From positions 62,001 to 126,000 of the forward strand of contig JBEYHY010000009.1 in the NCBI GenBank assembly GCA_040635515.1: a stretch of DNA of 64,000 nucleotides. Reading direction: 5' to 3'. The notes under the pieces are model-generated. The model was not told where the DNA came from. It worked only from the letters and a program-made list of their open reading frames with translations, and ran no database searches. The first letter of the stretch is position 1. Every line of letters begins with the position of its first letter. Source of the stretch: Prauserella_A sp040635515. GTDB taxonomy: Bacteria; Actinomycetota; Actinomycetes; Mycobacteriales; Pseudonocardiaceae. The position numbers were made by a program, and so were the translations under genes. Below are positions 7,882 to 15,731 of this stretch, in pieces.

Positions 7882-8538
7882 TCACTTGGTTGCGATCTGC
7901 TGGCCAACCAGGATGTAGTCGGCGTTCGAGATGAAACCGTCGTTCAGCTCGACCAGCTTCTGGTAGCCGCCCTCGACGCCCTTCTCAGTGGCGATCTTGG
8001 TCAGGGTGTCGCCCGCCTTGACGGTGTAGTCACCGTCCGGGTTCGACTTCGCCACACCGGTCGGAGCAGGTGCGGGAGCCTCGACCGGGGCCGGAGCCTG
8101 GTAGGTCTCGGCGGGGGCGCTTTCCTGCACCGGCTCGGAGTAGGTCTGCGCGCCCTCGGTGTTGGTGCCCTGGTAGCTGGCGCCGGAACCGGCCTGCGCG
8201 CCACATGTCGGCCACGCGCCGATGCCCTGGCCCTCAAGGACCCGCTCCGCGACGGCGATCTGCTCCTCGCGGGAAGCGTCGGCGGCACTGCCGGTGCCAC
8301 CGTAGGCCTGCCAGGTGCTCGGGGAGAACTGGAGACCACCCTGGTAGCCGTTGCCGGTGTCGATGCTCCAGTTGCCGCCGCTCTCGCACTGCGCGATGGC
8401 GTCCCAGTTGACGCTGTCGGCCTGCGCGGGGGTCGCAGCGATAGCGAGTGGGGCGCCGACCGCCAGGCCCGCAACAGCGACGCGAGCAATGTGACGGGAA
8501 GCGGCGGAGGTCTTACGGTGCTTGCCTCGATAAGCCAT
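7882..8538 (-). CDS. rpfA: Resuscitation-promoting factor (RpfA-like) with LysM domain
   Basis: A secreted muralytic enzyme of 218 residues that cleaves peptidoglycan and promotes regrowth of resting cells. A signal peptide (positive start RGKHRK, hydrophobic stretch to TPAQA) is probably cut after Ala40. The Rpf transglycosylase-like domain follows, with the catalytic Glu in CESGGNW (Glu52) and the segments GNGYQGGLQFSPSTWQAYGG and CGA. A Pro/Ala/Glu-rich linker leads to a C-terminal LysM domain (YTVKAGDTLTKIA to GQQIATK) for peptidoglycan binding. The ATG at 8538 is chosen because the signal peptide begins there; frames upstream are leader RNA. It is embedded between molybdenum cofactor genes, as in M. 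tuberculosis Rv0864-Rv0869c. Confidence 0.95.
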   Translation of the reverse strand: MAYRGKHRKTSAASRHIARVAVAGLAVGAPLAIAATPAQADSVNWDAIAQCESGGNWSIDTGNGYQGGLQFSPSTWQAYGGTGSAADASREEQIAVAERVLEGQGIGAWPTCGAQAGSGASYQGTNTEGAQTYSEPVQESAPAETYQAPAPVEAPAPAPTGVAKSNPDGDYTVKAGDTLTKIATEKGVEGGYQKLVELNDGFISNADYILVGQQIATK

Positions 8539-8597
8539 TTTCGACTCGGTCTCTGTCTTCCGCGCCTCCGGACAGCGAGGCAGGTCGCATGGACCTG

Positions 8598-8716
8598 GCC
8601 GGCTCGCAAGCCGGCACACATCGCCTACGGCTCCGTTTCCTCTCGTCCCAGTCCGGAAGTTTCTTTCGCTCGGGGTTTGGTTCCGGGGTTCCGCCGGACT
8701 GGGTGCGGCGCAACGG
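8598..8716 (-). promoter_or_regulatory. Structured rpfA leader, possible c-di-AMP (ydaO/yuaA) riboswitch
   Basis: Read on the minus strand, the leader has CCGTT pairing with AACGG (8712-8716 with 8633-8637), enclosing a perfect 10-bp helix (8694-8703 with 8647-8656), two GGAACC boxes between those arms, and a 3' GTAGGCG element. Two further hairpins follow (8598-8604 with 8609-8615, and 8581-8586 with 8592-8597) and could be an attenuator. c-di-AMP riboswitches are known upstream of actinobacterial rpf genes. The match to the family pattern here is only partial, so the structured leader is well supported but its ligand is not. Confidence 0.45.
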
Positions 8717-8800
8717 AATCCCGGGTGTTGCTCTGGTCGGTCGGGGCCAACCGAGAAGCGACGGTACGTAACGACGAGCGGGTTCGGAAAACTTTGCGAC

Positions 8801-8816
8801 CGTGACCTAGATCACA
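8801..8816 (-). promoter_or_regulatory. CRP-type binding site upstream of rpfA
   Basis: On the minus strand the bases read TGTGATCTAGGTCACG, matching the TGTGA-N6-TCACA pattern of CRP at nine of ten arm positions. It lies upstream of the presumed rpfA promoter, more than 250 bases before the start codon because of the long leader. M. tuberculosis rpfA is known to be controlled by its CRP homologue Rv3676. Confidence 0.6.
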
Positions 8817-9268
8817 GTAACAACGCGCAACCTTGAGCGATTCCAGAGTTTTCGCAGGTCAGATTACCGTTACCGAGCCGTTTCCTAGTCGAGATATTTC
8901 ACGGAAAGTGAGGCTTGTGTCACGTCGTTTGCGCTCTAATGCTCCGTTTGTGACGGCCACTTGGCGTCGCGAATGGGGGCCAGGCGTCGTCGGCGCCGAC
9001 CCGGAAATCGTTCCCGCAGACGGTGATCAGGGGGCCACGGTGCGCGTTTCGGCAAGATCGCCAACTGCCGCCCGAGCCCGGAATGTCGGCGTCTGTATAC
9101 CCGGCTTGCTCGCCCGCAACCCGAAGATCGCCGTAATACCGGTTCTGACGAACAACTTCGCCCTCACGAACCGTCCGAGCAGCGAAAACGCTCCGACGCC
9201 CTGCTCCTTACGGGTAGCCCGGGAAAGAGGGAGGTGACCACGCCAAAGCGTGATGTTCGGCGAACCGG
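8817..9268. other. Gene-free stretch between rpfA promoter and moaD
   Basis: With the rpfA leader this gene-free interval spans 8539-9268. In the part beyond the CRP-type site no gene is convincing: an open frame on the plus strand (8833-9237) has weak codon bias and no family features. The region is less G/C-rich near 8820-8950 than its surroundings, as expected of upstream regulatory DNA. Nothing else was recognised. Confidence 0.5.
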
Positions 9269-9637
9269 TCAGCCGCCCGCGAACGGCGGCAGTACGTCCA
9301 GTTCCGCGCCGTCCGGTAGTTCCCTCGTGATGTCGCGGACGGCGATGCCGTCGAGGAGGAAGCTGGCGGCATCGAGCACCCTCGGCAGATCGGCGGGGTG
9401 CAGCAGCCTCAGTTCGGCGATGGCATCTTCCACGGACGCGCCGGGGCGCAGCTGCAGAAACTCCTCCTCGACCCCCGCTGCCGCTCGTGCGGAGGCGAAG
9501 TAACGGACCAGCACCGTTGTCGCGTGTTGCTCCACCTTTTCGATCGCGGTGGAGCCGTTGCCCCTGCCGCCTGCCGGAGCGTCCGGCACGATCGGACCGC
9601 TGGTTTCACTGGCTGCGCGCGGACTGGACTGTGTCAT
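9269..9637 (-). CDS. moaD: Molybdopterin synthase sulfur-carrier subunit MoaD
   Basis: A 122-residue MoaD/ThiS-fold protein. The ubiquitin-like fold begins near residue 40 (ATTVLVRYFASARAAAG) and ends with the diagnostic Gly-Gly tail (LPPFAGG), which carries the sulfur as a thiocarboxylate for MoaE. The first 40 residues are Ser/Pro/Gly-rich and may be disordered; a later start is possible, though ATG at 9637 is the first available. It lies downstream of moaA on the same strand, separated by a 21-bp repeat array. Its partner is the MoaE half of the fusion at 6747-7688. Confidence 0.88.
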   Translation of the reverse strand: MTQSSPRAASETSGPIVPDAPAGGRGNGSTAIEKVEQHATTVLVRYFASARAAAGVEEEFLQLRPGASVEDAIAELRLLHPADLPRVLDAASFLLDGIAVRDITRELPDGAELDVLPPFAGG

Positions 9638-9765
9638 GCGACATCCGTTTCACATCGTCGGCGCTCCACGGCTGCCTCGCGATCGTGGAGCCTCCCCAGG
9701 GAAGCCTAGTTGTAGTACTGAGCGGATTGTCACCGTCATCCGGGCGCAGGCTCTCCAGCGAATGC

Positions 9766-9836
9766 GGATCTCGGCCTCCCCAACGTGGATCTCGGCGTCG
9801 CGAGTGCGGATCTCGCCGTCCTGGGTGCCGATCTCG
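9766..9836. repeat. 21-bp tandem repeat downstream of moaA
   Basis: Four copies of a GGATCTCGGC-type core begin at 9766, 9787, 9808 and 9829, giving an exact 21-base period; the last copy is partial (CGATCTCG). The array starts within ten bases of the moaA stop codon on the moaA-to-moaD side. A single related sequence (CGATCTCGGAGTGCGG) occurs near 16980, just after the stop of the MFS gene there. Confidence 0.85.
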
Positions 9837-9846
9837 AAGGGCGGGT

Positions 9847-10911
9847 TCAGCCGCCGATGGCGCTCATCGGCCGGATCGGCTGCGCGAAGCCCGCCTCGTT
9901 GATCTCGTGGCCCGCGAGCTTGCCCCACATGGCACCGCGCCAAGCCTCCGCGATGTCCTCGTCCGTGGCGCCACCCCGAAGCAGGCCACGAAGATCCGTC
10001 TCCGTCGTGGAGAAGAGGCAGGAGCGGACCGCGCCGTCGGCGGTGAGCCGGGTGCGCTCGCAAGCTCCGCAGAACGGCCTGCTGACCGAGGGGATGACAC
10101 CAACCTCGCCAGGCCCGCCGTCGACGAGCCAGCGCTCGGCAGGGGCCCCGCCCCGCTCGGCGGGGCTCGGAGTCAGGGCGAACTCGGCGCCCAGCAGTTC
10201 GAGTATCTCGTCGGCGGTGATCATTTCCTGCCGGTTCCAGCCGTGCTGGGCGTCGAGCGGCATCTGCTCGATGAACCGCAACCGGTAGTCGTTGTCGAGT
10301 GCGAACCGCAGCAGTCCCGCCGCCTCGTGGTCGTTCACGCCCCTGATGAGCACCGCGTTGATCTTGACCGGCCGCAGGCCGGCCGCGTGTGCCTCCGCGA
10401 GTGCGTCGAGAACGTGGCGCAAGCGGTCTCGCCGCGTGATGCGCTCGAAGGTGGCCTTGTCGATGGAGTCGAGCGACACGTTGATGCGATCGAGTCCCGC
10501 CTCGGCGAATGCCTTGGCGCGCTTGGCGAAACCGATGCCGTTGGTGGTCATCGACAGTTTCGGGCGTGGTTCGAGCGAGGCCATTCCGGCCACGAGCCTC
10601 TCCAGGTTCGGCCGCAAGAGCGGCTCGCCACCCGTGAGCCGGATGTCGGTGATCCCCAGCAGCCGCACCGCGATACCCATGAGGCGGAGAAGTTCGTCGT
10701 CGCCGAGTAGTTCGTTTCCGGGCATCCATTCGAGGCCCTCGGCGGGCATGCAGTACGTGCAGCGCAGATTGCACTTGTCCGTCAGGGACACCCGAAGGTC
10801 GGTCGCGACCCTGCCGAAAGTGTCGATGAGCGCGGGGTTGTCAGGGCGCGGGGCACTCGTCATCGCGTGCCTGCCGGGGACCCGAGGCGTCCCGAGTTCT
10901 ACCGCTGTCAT
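9847..10911 (-). CDS. moaA: GTP 3',8-cyclase MoaA
   Basis: A 354-residue radical SAM enzyme for the first step of molybdenum cofactor synthesis, turning GTP into 3',8-cyclo-dihydro-GTP. The N-terminal cluster motif is CNLRCTYC (Cys47, 51, 54 from this start), followed by RLTGGEPLLR. The C-terminal cluster Cys residues appear in FCGACERTRL and AVRSCLF, and the chain ends in Gly-Gly as MoaA requires. ATG 10911 is used; ATG 10863 gives a shorter N-terminus (338 residues) that still holds all motifs. It is divergent from the HTH-Mop regulator gene, so about 100 bases hold both promoters. Confidence 0.94.
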   Translation of the reverse strand: MTAVELGTPRVPGRHAMTSAPRPDNPALIDTFGRVATDLRVSLTDKCNLRCTYCMPAEGLEWMPGNELLGDDELLRLMGIAVRLLGITDIRLTGGEPLLRPNLERLVAGMASLEPRPKLSMTTNGIGFAKRAKAFAEAGLDRINVSLDSIDKATFERITRRDRLRHVLDALAEAHAAGLRPVKINAVLIRGVNDHEAAGLLRFALDNDYRLRFIEQMPLDAQHGWNRQEMITADEILELLGAEFALTPSPAERGGAPAERWLVDGGPGEVGVIPSVSRPFCGACERTRLTADGAVRSCLFSTTETDLRGLLRGGATDEDIAEAWRGAMWGKLAGHEINEAGFAQPIRPMSAIGG

Positions 10912-11014
10912 CCACCCCAGCGTAGTGCCGGAACAGGGCAAGTTGTGAGCTTCGTTGCACAGAAGATCGCCGCCGCCATGGCTTTTCCGCGACTGCGGAG
11001 ATAATCTCCCGGTC

Positions 11015-11419
11015 ATGCCGCATTTTCGGTTTTCGGAAGCCGCGAGATTGCTGGGCGTCAGCGACGACACGGTGCGCCGCTGGGTCAAGTCGGGGCAACT
11101 CACCGCCGGTGAGGACTCGTCGGGACGCAAGGTCGTCGACGGCGCGGAACTGGCCGCCTTCGCTCGCCGCCAGGCGGAGGAGGCCCCCGACCCCTCCGAT
11201 GTCGGCAGGTCCGCGCGCAACCGGTTCGTCGGCCTTGTTACGGACGTCGTCGCCGACACCGTCATGGCCAAGGTGGAAATCCAATGCGGCCCGCATCGCG
11301 TCGTCTCGCTGATGAGTACGGAGGCGGTGCGGGAACTCGGGCTCGCGCCGGGTGTGCTCGCGGTGGCGGTCGTCAAGGCGACGCAGGTGATCGTCGAAAC
11401 CCCTGGAGGTTCTCAGTGA
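11015..11419 (+). CDS. HTH-Mop (TOBE) regulator, probable molybdate sensor
   Basis: A 134-residue protein with an excisionase/MerR-like helix-turn-helix at the N-terminus (FSEAARLLGVSDDTVRRWVKSG) and a single Mop/TOBE domain after residue 68 (RNRFVGLVTDVVADTVMAKVEI to VIVETPG). Mop domains bind molybdate or tungstate, so this is probably a small one-Mop counterpart of ModE controlling modABC, moaA or both. Its stop shares bases with the modA start (GTGA), so it is the first gene of the molybdate uptake operon. ATG at 11015 begins exactly at the HTH. The DNA target is not known. Confidence 0.85.
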   Translation: MPHFRFSEAARLLGVSDDTVRRWVKSGQLTAGEDSSGRKVVDGAELAAFARRQAEEAPDPSDVGRSARNRFVGLVTDVVADTVMAKVEIQCGPHRVVSLMSTEAVRELGLAPGVLAVAVVKATQVIVETPGGSQ

Positions 11420-12159
11420 GGTCCCGGCTCGCGGTCCTGCTGGCCGCCGTCCTCGCCGCATCGGCGTGCGGCGCCGCACAAGAAGGGCAGGGCACAACGC
11501 TCAATGTCTTCGCGGCGGCTTCGCTCACCGAATCGTTCGGCGCACTCGAGAAGCGATTCGAGGCCGACAATCCCGGCGTCGACGTCAAACTCAACCTCGC
11601 CGGTTCGTCCAAGCTCGTCCAGCAGATCCAGGAGGGCGCGCCTGCCGACGTGTTCGCATCCGCCGACGAGAAGAACATGGACAAGGTGGTGGATTCCGGC
11701 GATGTCGAGGGCGAGCCCGCCGTTTTCGCGACGAACACACTGACGATCGCCGTACCCAAGGGCAATCCCAGGGGAATCACCTCCTTCGCCGATCTCGCGA
11801 AGGACGACCTGACCGTCATCGTGTGCGCGCCGCAGGTGCCGTGCGGTTCGGCGACCGAGAAGGTAGAGCGGGCCGCCGGTGTCTCCCTTTCACCGGCGAG
11901 CGAGGAACAGGACGTGAAAGCCGTGCTGACCAAGGTCGAGGCGGGCGAGGCCGACGCGGGGCTCGTCTACGTGACGGACGTCAACGGCAGGAACGTCGAC
12001 CACGTCGACTTCGCCGAGGCGGACCAGGCGGTCAACCGGTATCCGATCGCGGTGCTCACCGGTGCCGGTGACTCCGACCTCGCGACGCGGTTCAGGGAGC
12101 TCGTCCTCGGCGAGACGGGCAAACAGGAACTCGGCAAGGCCGGTTTTGGCTCGCCGTAA
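11416..12159 (+). CDS. modA: Molybdate ABC transporter substrate-binding lipoprotein ModA
   Basis: A 247-residue periplasmic-type binding protein held to the membrane by a lipid: the signal ends in AASAC with the lipobox Cys at residue 18. The mature part starts TLNVFAAASLTESFGAL, the usual ModA opening that includes oxyanion-binding residues, and continues with NLAGSSKLVQQIQEGAPADV and ASADEKNMD. GTG at 11416 follows GGAGG at 11404-11408. It delivers molybdate to ModBC. Confidence 0.94.
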   Translation: MRSRLAVLLAAVLAASACGAAQEGQGTTLNVFAAASLTESFGALEKRFEADNPGVDVKLNLAGSSKLVQQIQEGAPADVFASADEKNMDKVVDSGDVEGEPAVFATNTLTIAVPKGNPRGITSFADLAKDDLTVIVCAPQVPCGSATEKVERAAGVSLSPASEEQDVKAVLTKVEAGEADAGLVYVTDVNGRNVDHVDFAEADQAVNRYPIAVLTGAGDSDLATRFRELVLGETGKQELGKAGFGSP

Positions 12160-12985
12160 TCGCCGTGCCGTTCCATGGGTGCTGTGGATCCCGGCATCCA
12201 TCGCACTCGCGCTTGTCGTGCTTCCCGTCGTCGGGCTGCTCGTGCGCACGGACTTCGCGCGGCTGCCCGAGCTGCTCACCTCCACCGCTTCGCTGAACGC
12301 ACTGCGCCTTTCGCTTGTGACCGCTGTGCTGTCCACTGTGGCCTGTGTGCTGCTCGGGGTTCCGCTCGCCGTCGTACTTGCCAGGACGAGCGGCCCTGTT
12401 GTCCGGTTGCTGCGAGCCGTGGTGCTGCTGCCGCTCGTGCTCCCTCCCGTTGTCGGAGGGCTCGCGCTGCTGTTCCTGCTCGGGCGCAACGGGTTTCTCG
12501 GCTATCTGCTCGACGTGACCGCCGGGGTGCGGATTCCGTTCACGACCACCGCCGTCGTCATCGCGCAGACCTTCGTCGCCATGCCTTTTCTCGTGGTGAG
12601 TCTCGAAGGGGCGCTGCGTAATTCCGGTGATCGCTACGAACAGGTGGCGGCGACGCTCGGGGCGCGGCCGTGGCTCGTGTTCAGGAGGGTGACGCTGCCG
12701 CTGCTGCTGCCTGCCCTCGGCTCCGGTGCGGTGCTCAGTTTCGCGAGGGCGCTCGGCGAATTCGGTGCCACGATCACCTTCGCGGGCAGTCTCGAAGGGG
12801 TCACGCGCACCTTGCCGCTTGAGGTCTACAACCAGGCCGAGGCCGACATCGACAGTGCTGTCGCGCTGGCATTGCTGCTGGTTGTCGTCGCCATATTGGT
12901 GATAGCCGTCGCGAGGCCCCGCGCGCTGGAGGGGGCCGTCGGCGAGCGAACCGGCAAGAGGAGGACGGGAGGGGCGCGCGCGTGA
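12146..12985 (+). CDS. modB: Molybdate ABC transporter permease ModB
   Basis: A membrane permease of about 279 residues with five or six hydrophobic helices, starting with VPWVLWIPASIALALVVLPV. The EAA-type cytoplasmic loop that docks ModC is EQVAATLGARPWLVFRRVTL. The start is uncertain: TTG at 12146 overlaps the end of modA by 14 bases and has an AAGG site six bases upstream; GTG at 12179 is an alternative that loses part of the N-terminal basic stretch. The stop overlaps the modC GTG by four bases. Confidence 0.9.
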   Translation: MARRNRRAVPWVLWIPASIALALVVLPVVGLLVRTDFARLPELLTSTASLNALRLSLVTAVLSTVACVLLGVPLAVVLARTSGPVVRLLRAVVLLPLVLPPVVGGLALLFLLGRNGFLGYLLDVTAGVRIPFTTTAVVIAQTFVAMPFLVVSLEGALRNSGDRYEQVAATLGARPWLVFRRVTLPLLLPALGSGAVLSFARALGEFGATITFAGSLEGVTRTLPLEVYNQAEADIDSAVALALLLVVVAILVIAVARPRALEGAVGERTGKRRTGGARA

Positions 12986-14076
12986 CCCTGCATGCCGACA
13001 TCGAGGTGGAAAGGGGAGAGTTCACCCTTTCCGTCGGCTTCGAGGTGCCGAGGGGCACCGTGCTCGCCGTGCTCGGTCCCAACGGGTCGGGCAAGTCGAC
13101 GGTGTTGAACAGCCTCGCCGGTCTGCTGTTGCCCGATCGGGGTGTCATCACGTTCGGCGATCGGACGCTCACGGCGGCGCCGAAGGTGCACGTACCCGCC
13201 CACGATCGTGCCGTCGGCCTGCTGGCTCAGGAGGCCTTGCTCTTTCCTCACCTCTCCGTCGTGGACAACGTGGCCTTCGCACCGAGGGCGGCGGGGAAAT
13301 CGGCGGCGAACGCGCGGGCGGTCGCGCGACGCTGGCTGTCCGAAGTGGATGCCGAAGAGCTTGAGGCACGAAAGCCTTCGCAATTGTCGGGAGGCCAGGC
13401 ACAACGGGTCGCCGTCGCTCGCGCTCTCGCCGGTGAGCCCGACCTGCTGCTGCTCGACGAGCCCTTCGCGGCGTTGGACGTCGACGCGGCACCCGCCGTG
13501 CGCGGGCTGCTCCGCAGGGTGCTGAGGGCCGAGGACAACAGCAGAGCGACGGTGCTGGTCACCCACGACCCGCTCGACGCGCTCGCGCTCGCCGATCACG
13601 TCATCGTGCTCTCGGAGGGAAGGATCGTGGAGCAGGGGCCGACGCGAGAGGTGCTTTCGGCGCCCCGGACGCCGTTCACGGCCAGGATCGCCGGGCTGAA
13701 CCTGGTCGAGGGGATCGCGAAACCCGAAGGCCTGCTCACCCGTTCCGGCGGTTCGATCAGTGGGGTCGCCGCGCCCGACGCGGTGACCGGCGAGCCCGCC
13801 GTCGCCGTTTTCGCCCCCGGTGCGGTATCGGTCTATCCCGCCGATTCGGCCGCGTCGGGCAGCCCGCGCAACACCGTCGCGGCCGTCGTCGGCGCGCTGG
13901 AGCCCTACGGAGCCGTCGTGCGGCTGCGCGCGACCGGCGGGCAGGACTGGGCCGATGGCCTCAGTGCCGATCTGACGCCTGCCGCCGTCGCCGAACTCGC
14001 ACTCGAACCGGGCACCCCGGTCCGCCTTTCGGTGAAGGCCGCCTCGGTGACGATCCATCCGGTACTCGGCCAATAG
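12982..14076 (+). CDS. modC: Molybdate ABC transporter ATPase ModC
   Basis: A 364-residue ATPase powering molybdate import. Walker A is GPNGSGKS (near residue 32), the signature is LSGGQAQRVAVARA (near 135) and Walker B is LLLLDEPFAALD (near 155). Residues after about 295 form a TOBE-like regulatory domain (VVGALEPYGAVVRLRA to LSVKAASVTIHP) that may sense anion. It closes the regulator-modA-modB-modC operon; the next gene begins nine bases later and may be cotranscribed. Confidence 0.93.
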   Translation: MTLHADIEVERGEFTLSVGFEVPRGTVLAVLGPNGSGKSTVLNSLAGLLLPDRGVITFGDRTLTAAPKVHVPAHDRAVGLLAQEALLFPHLSVVDNVAFAPRAAGKSAANARAVARRWLSEVDAEELEARKPSQLSGGQAQRVAVARALAGEPDLLLLDEPFAALDVDAAPAVRGLLRRVLRAEDNSRATVLVTHDPLDALALADHVIVLSEGRIVEQGPTREVLSAPRTPFTARIAGLNLVEGIAKPEGLLTRSGGSISGVAAPDAVTGEPAVAVFAPGAVSVYPADSAASGSPRNTVAAVVGALEPYGAVVRLRATGGQDWADGLSADLTPAAVAELALEPGTPVRLSVKAASVTIHPVLGQ

Positions 14077-14085
14077 GCTTGGGGC

Positions 14086-14880
14086 ATGAGCGATCAGCGC
14101 TGGAACTACCTGACCGACATGGACGGCGTACTGGTGCACGAGGAACACCTCGTCCCCGGTGCGGACGAGTTTCTCGCCGAGCTGCGTGCCAATGACGCCC
14201 GTTTCCTCGTGCTCACCAACAACTCGATCTACACCCCGCGCGACCTGCGGGCGAGGCTCGCGCGTAGCGGGCTGGACGTGCCGGAGGAATCGATCTGGAC
14301 TTCCGCGCTCGCGACGGCCAAGTTCCTGCACGACCAGCGGCCTGGCGGTTCCGCGTACGTCATCGGCGAGGCCGGGCTGACGACGGCGCTGCACGAGGTG
14401 GGCTACGTGCTCACCGACACCGATCCCGACTACGTCGTTCTCGGCGAGACCAGGACGTACAGCTTCACCGCCATCACGAGGGCGATCCGGCTGATCGAGG
14501 GCGGTGCGCGGTTCATCGCGACGAACCCCGATCCGACGGGCCCGAGCAGGGAAGGCCTGCTGCCGGCGACCGGGTCCATCGCCGCGCTCATCGAGCGGGC
14601 GACCAACCGCTCTCCTTATTACGTCGGCAAGCCGAATCCGTTGATGATGCGTTCGGCCCTGCGTTCACTCGGCGCGCATTCCGAGCACACGCTCATGATC
14701 GGCGACCGCATGGACACCGACGTGCATTCGGGAATCGAGGCGGGGTTGCAGACCATTCTGGTGCTCTCCGGTATTTCGTCGAGGGAATCGGCCGACCGCT
14801 ACCCGTACCGGCCGACACTGGTCGTGAATTCGATCGCCGACCTGGTCGGTCGTACGAAAGACCCGTTCGGGTCGGCCTGA
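14086..14880 (+). CDS. HAD-IIA family phosphatase (NagD-like)
   Basis: A 264-residue HAD hydrolase of subfamily IIA. Motif I is LTDMDGVLVHEEH with the nucleophilic Asp, motif II is FLVLTNNS, the Lys of motif III is in YYVGKPNPLMM, and motif IV is MIGDRMDTDVHSG. Relatives dephosphorylate sugar phosphates, nucleotides or glycerol phosphate; the substrate cannot be read from the sequence. It follows modC by nine bases and precedes another phosphatase gene by 37 bases. Confidence 0.88.
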   Translation: MSDQRWNYLTDMDGVLVHEEHLVPGADEFLAELRANDARFLVLTNNSIYTPRDLRARLARSGLDVPEESIWTSALATAKFLHDQRPGGSAYVIGEAGLTTALHEVGYVLTDTDPDYVVLGETRTYSFTAITRAIRLIEGGARFIATNPDPTGPSREGLLPATGSIAALIERATNRSPYYVGKPNPLMMRSALRSLGAHSEHTLMIGDRMDTDVHSGIEAGLQTILVLSGISSRESADRYPYRPTLVVNSIADLVGRTKDPFGSA

Positions 14881-14917
14881 TCTCCGGGGGGTTGCCGCGA
14901 GGGCTTATCGTCGAACT

Positions 14918-15721
14918 GTGACGGAAGACCCCACGTTCGTCGTCGGTGACGTCCACGGGCACCGCGATGAACTGGCCGAGGCGCTGGCCAAGCGTGGTCT
15001 CGTCGATGAGTCGGGCGACTGGGCAGGCGGCAGTGCCCACCTGTGGTTTCTCGGTGACTTCGTCGACCGTGGCCCCTCCGGCATCGCCGCGATCGACCTC
15101 GTCAGAAAGCTGCAGCGGCAAGCGCCCGATTCAGGCGGCTTCGTGGAGAGCCTGCTCGGCAATCACGAGATCCTGCTGCTCGGCATGTACAACTTCGGCG
15201 AAGAACCGGTGCCTTCCGATTTCGGGCCCCGCAATTTCGCGAGAAGCTGGGAGATCAACGGCGGTCTCGCCGCGGACCAGGAAAAACTGACCGAGGAACA
15301 CGTGGAGTGGTTGATCTCCCGTCCTTTGGTTGCGGTTGCCGCCGATCACCTGCTCGTCCATTCGGACACCCTCGAATACCTCGAATGGGGGGAAACGCCG
15401 GACGAGATCAACGGCGCCGTGCACGAGGTCCTTCGCGGCCAGGACCTGGCGAAGTGGTGGGAAGTCTGGCGGAGGATGACGACGAGGTACGCCTTCCGAG
15501 GCCCGCACGGTCCCGACCTCGCCGACATCCTGCTCGACCAGCTCGGCGGCAAGCGCGTCGTGCACGGGCACAGCGTGATCGCCGACCAGCTCGGCATCCA
15601 TCCCTCCGAGATCGAGGCCCCTTACCTCTACGCGGGCGGCAAGGCACTCGGTATCGACGGCGGACTTTTCGTCGGCGGACCGTGTCTCGTCGTCGAACTC
15701 CCGTGGGAGCCGGAGGACTGA
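14918..15721 (+). CDS. PPP-family metallophosphoesterase
   Basis: A 267-residue calcineurin-like phosphoesterase of the PPP type. The metal-binding motifs are all visible: VVGDVHGHRDEL, FLGDFVDRGPSG, LLGNHEILLLG and the late VVHGHSVI. Bacterial members act as protein Ser/Thr phosphatases or on small molecules such as diadenosine tetraphosphate; neither can be chosen here. The GTG start follows the HAD gene closely, so the pair may be one transcript. Confidence 0.88.
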   Translation: MTEDPTFVVGDVHGHRDELAEALAKRGLVDESGDWAGGSAHLWFLGDFVDRGPSGIAAIDLVRKLQRQAPDSGGFVESLLGNHEILLLGMYNFGEEPVPSDFGPRNFARSWEINGGLAADQEKLTEEHVEWLISRPLVAVAADHLLVHSDTLEYLEWGETPDEINGAVHEVLRGQDLAKWWEVWRRMTTRYAFRGPHGPDLADILLDQLGGKRVVHGHSVIADQLGIHPSEIEAPYLYAGGKALGIDGGLFVGGPCLVVELPWEPED

Positions 15722-15731
15722 CGGCCGCCGA

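Noticed and set aside
8908..8923. Second CRP-like site, GTGA-N8-TCAC
   Set aside because: The spacer is two bases longer than the CRP pattern and there is no gene start in a suitable position.
8833..9237. Plus-strand open frame of 134 codons between rpfA and moaD
   Set aside because: Weak third-position G/C bias, no ribosome site, no family features, and it lies in regulatory DNA.
9650..10774. Long minus-strand frame inside moaA
   Set aside because: It is the out-of-frame shadow of moaA, Arg/His-rich and without domain features.
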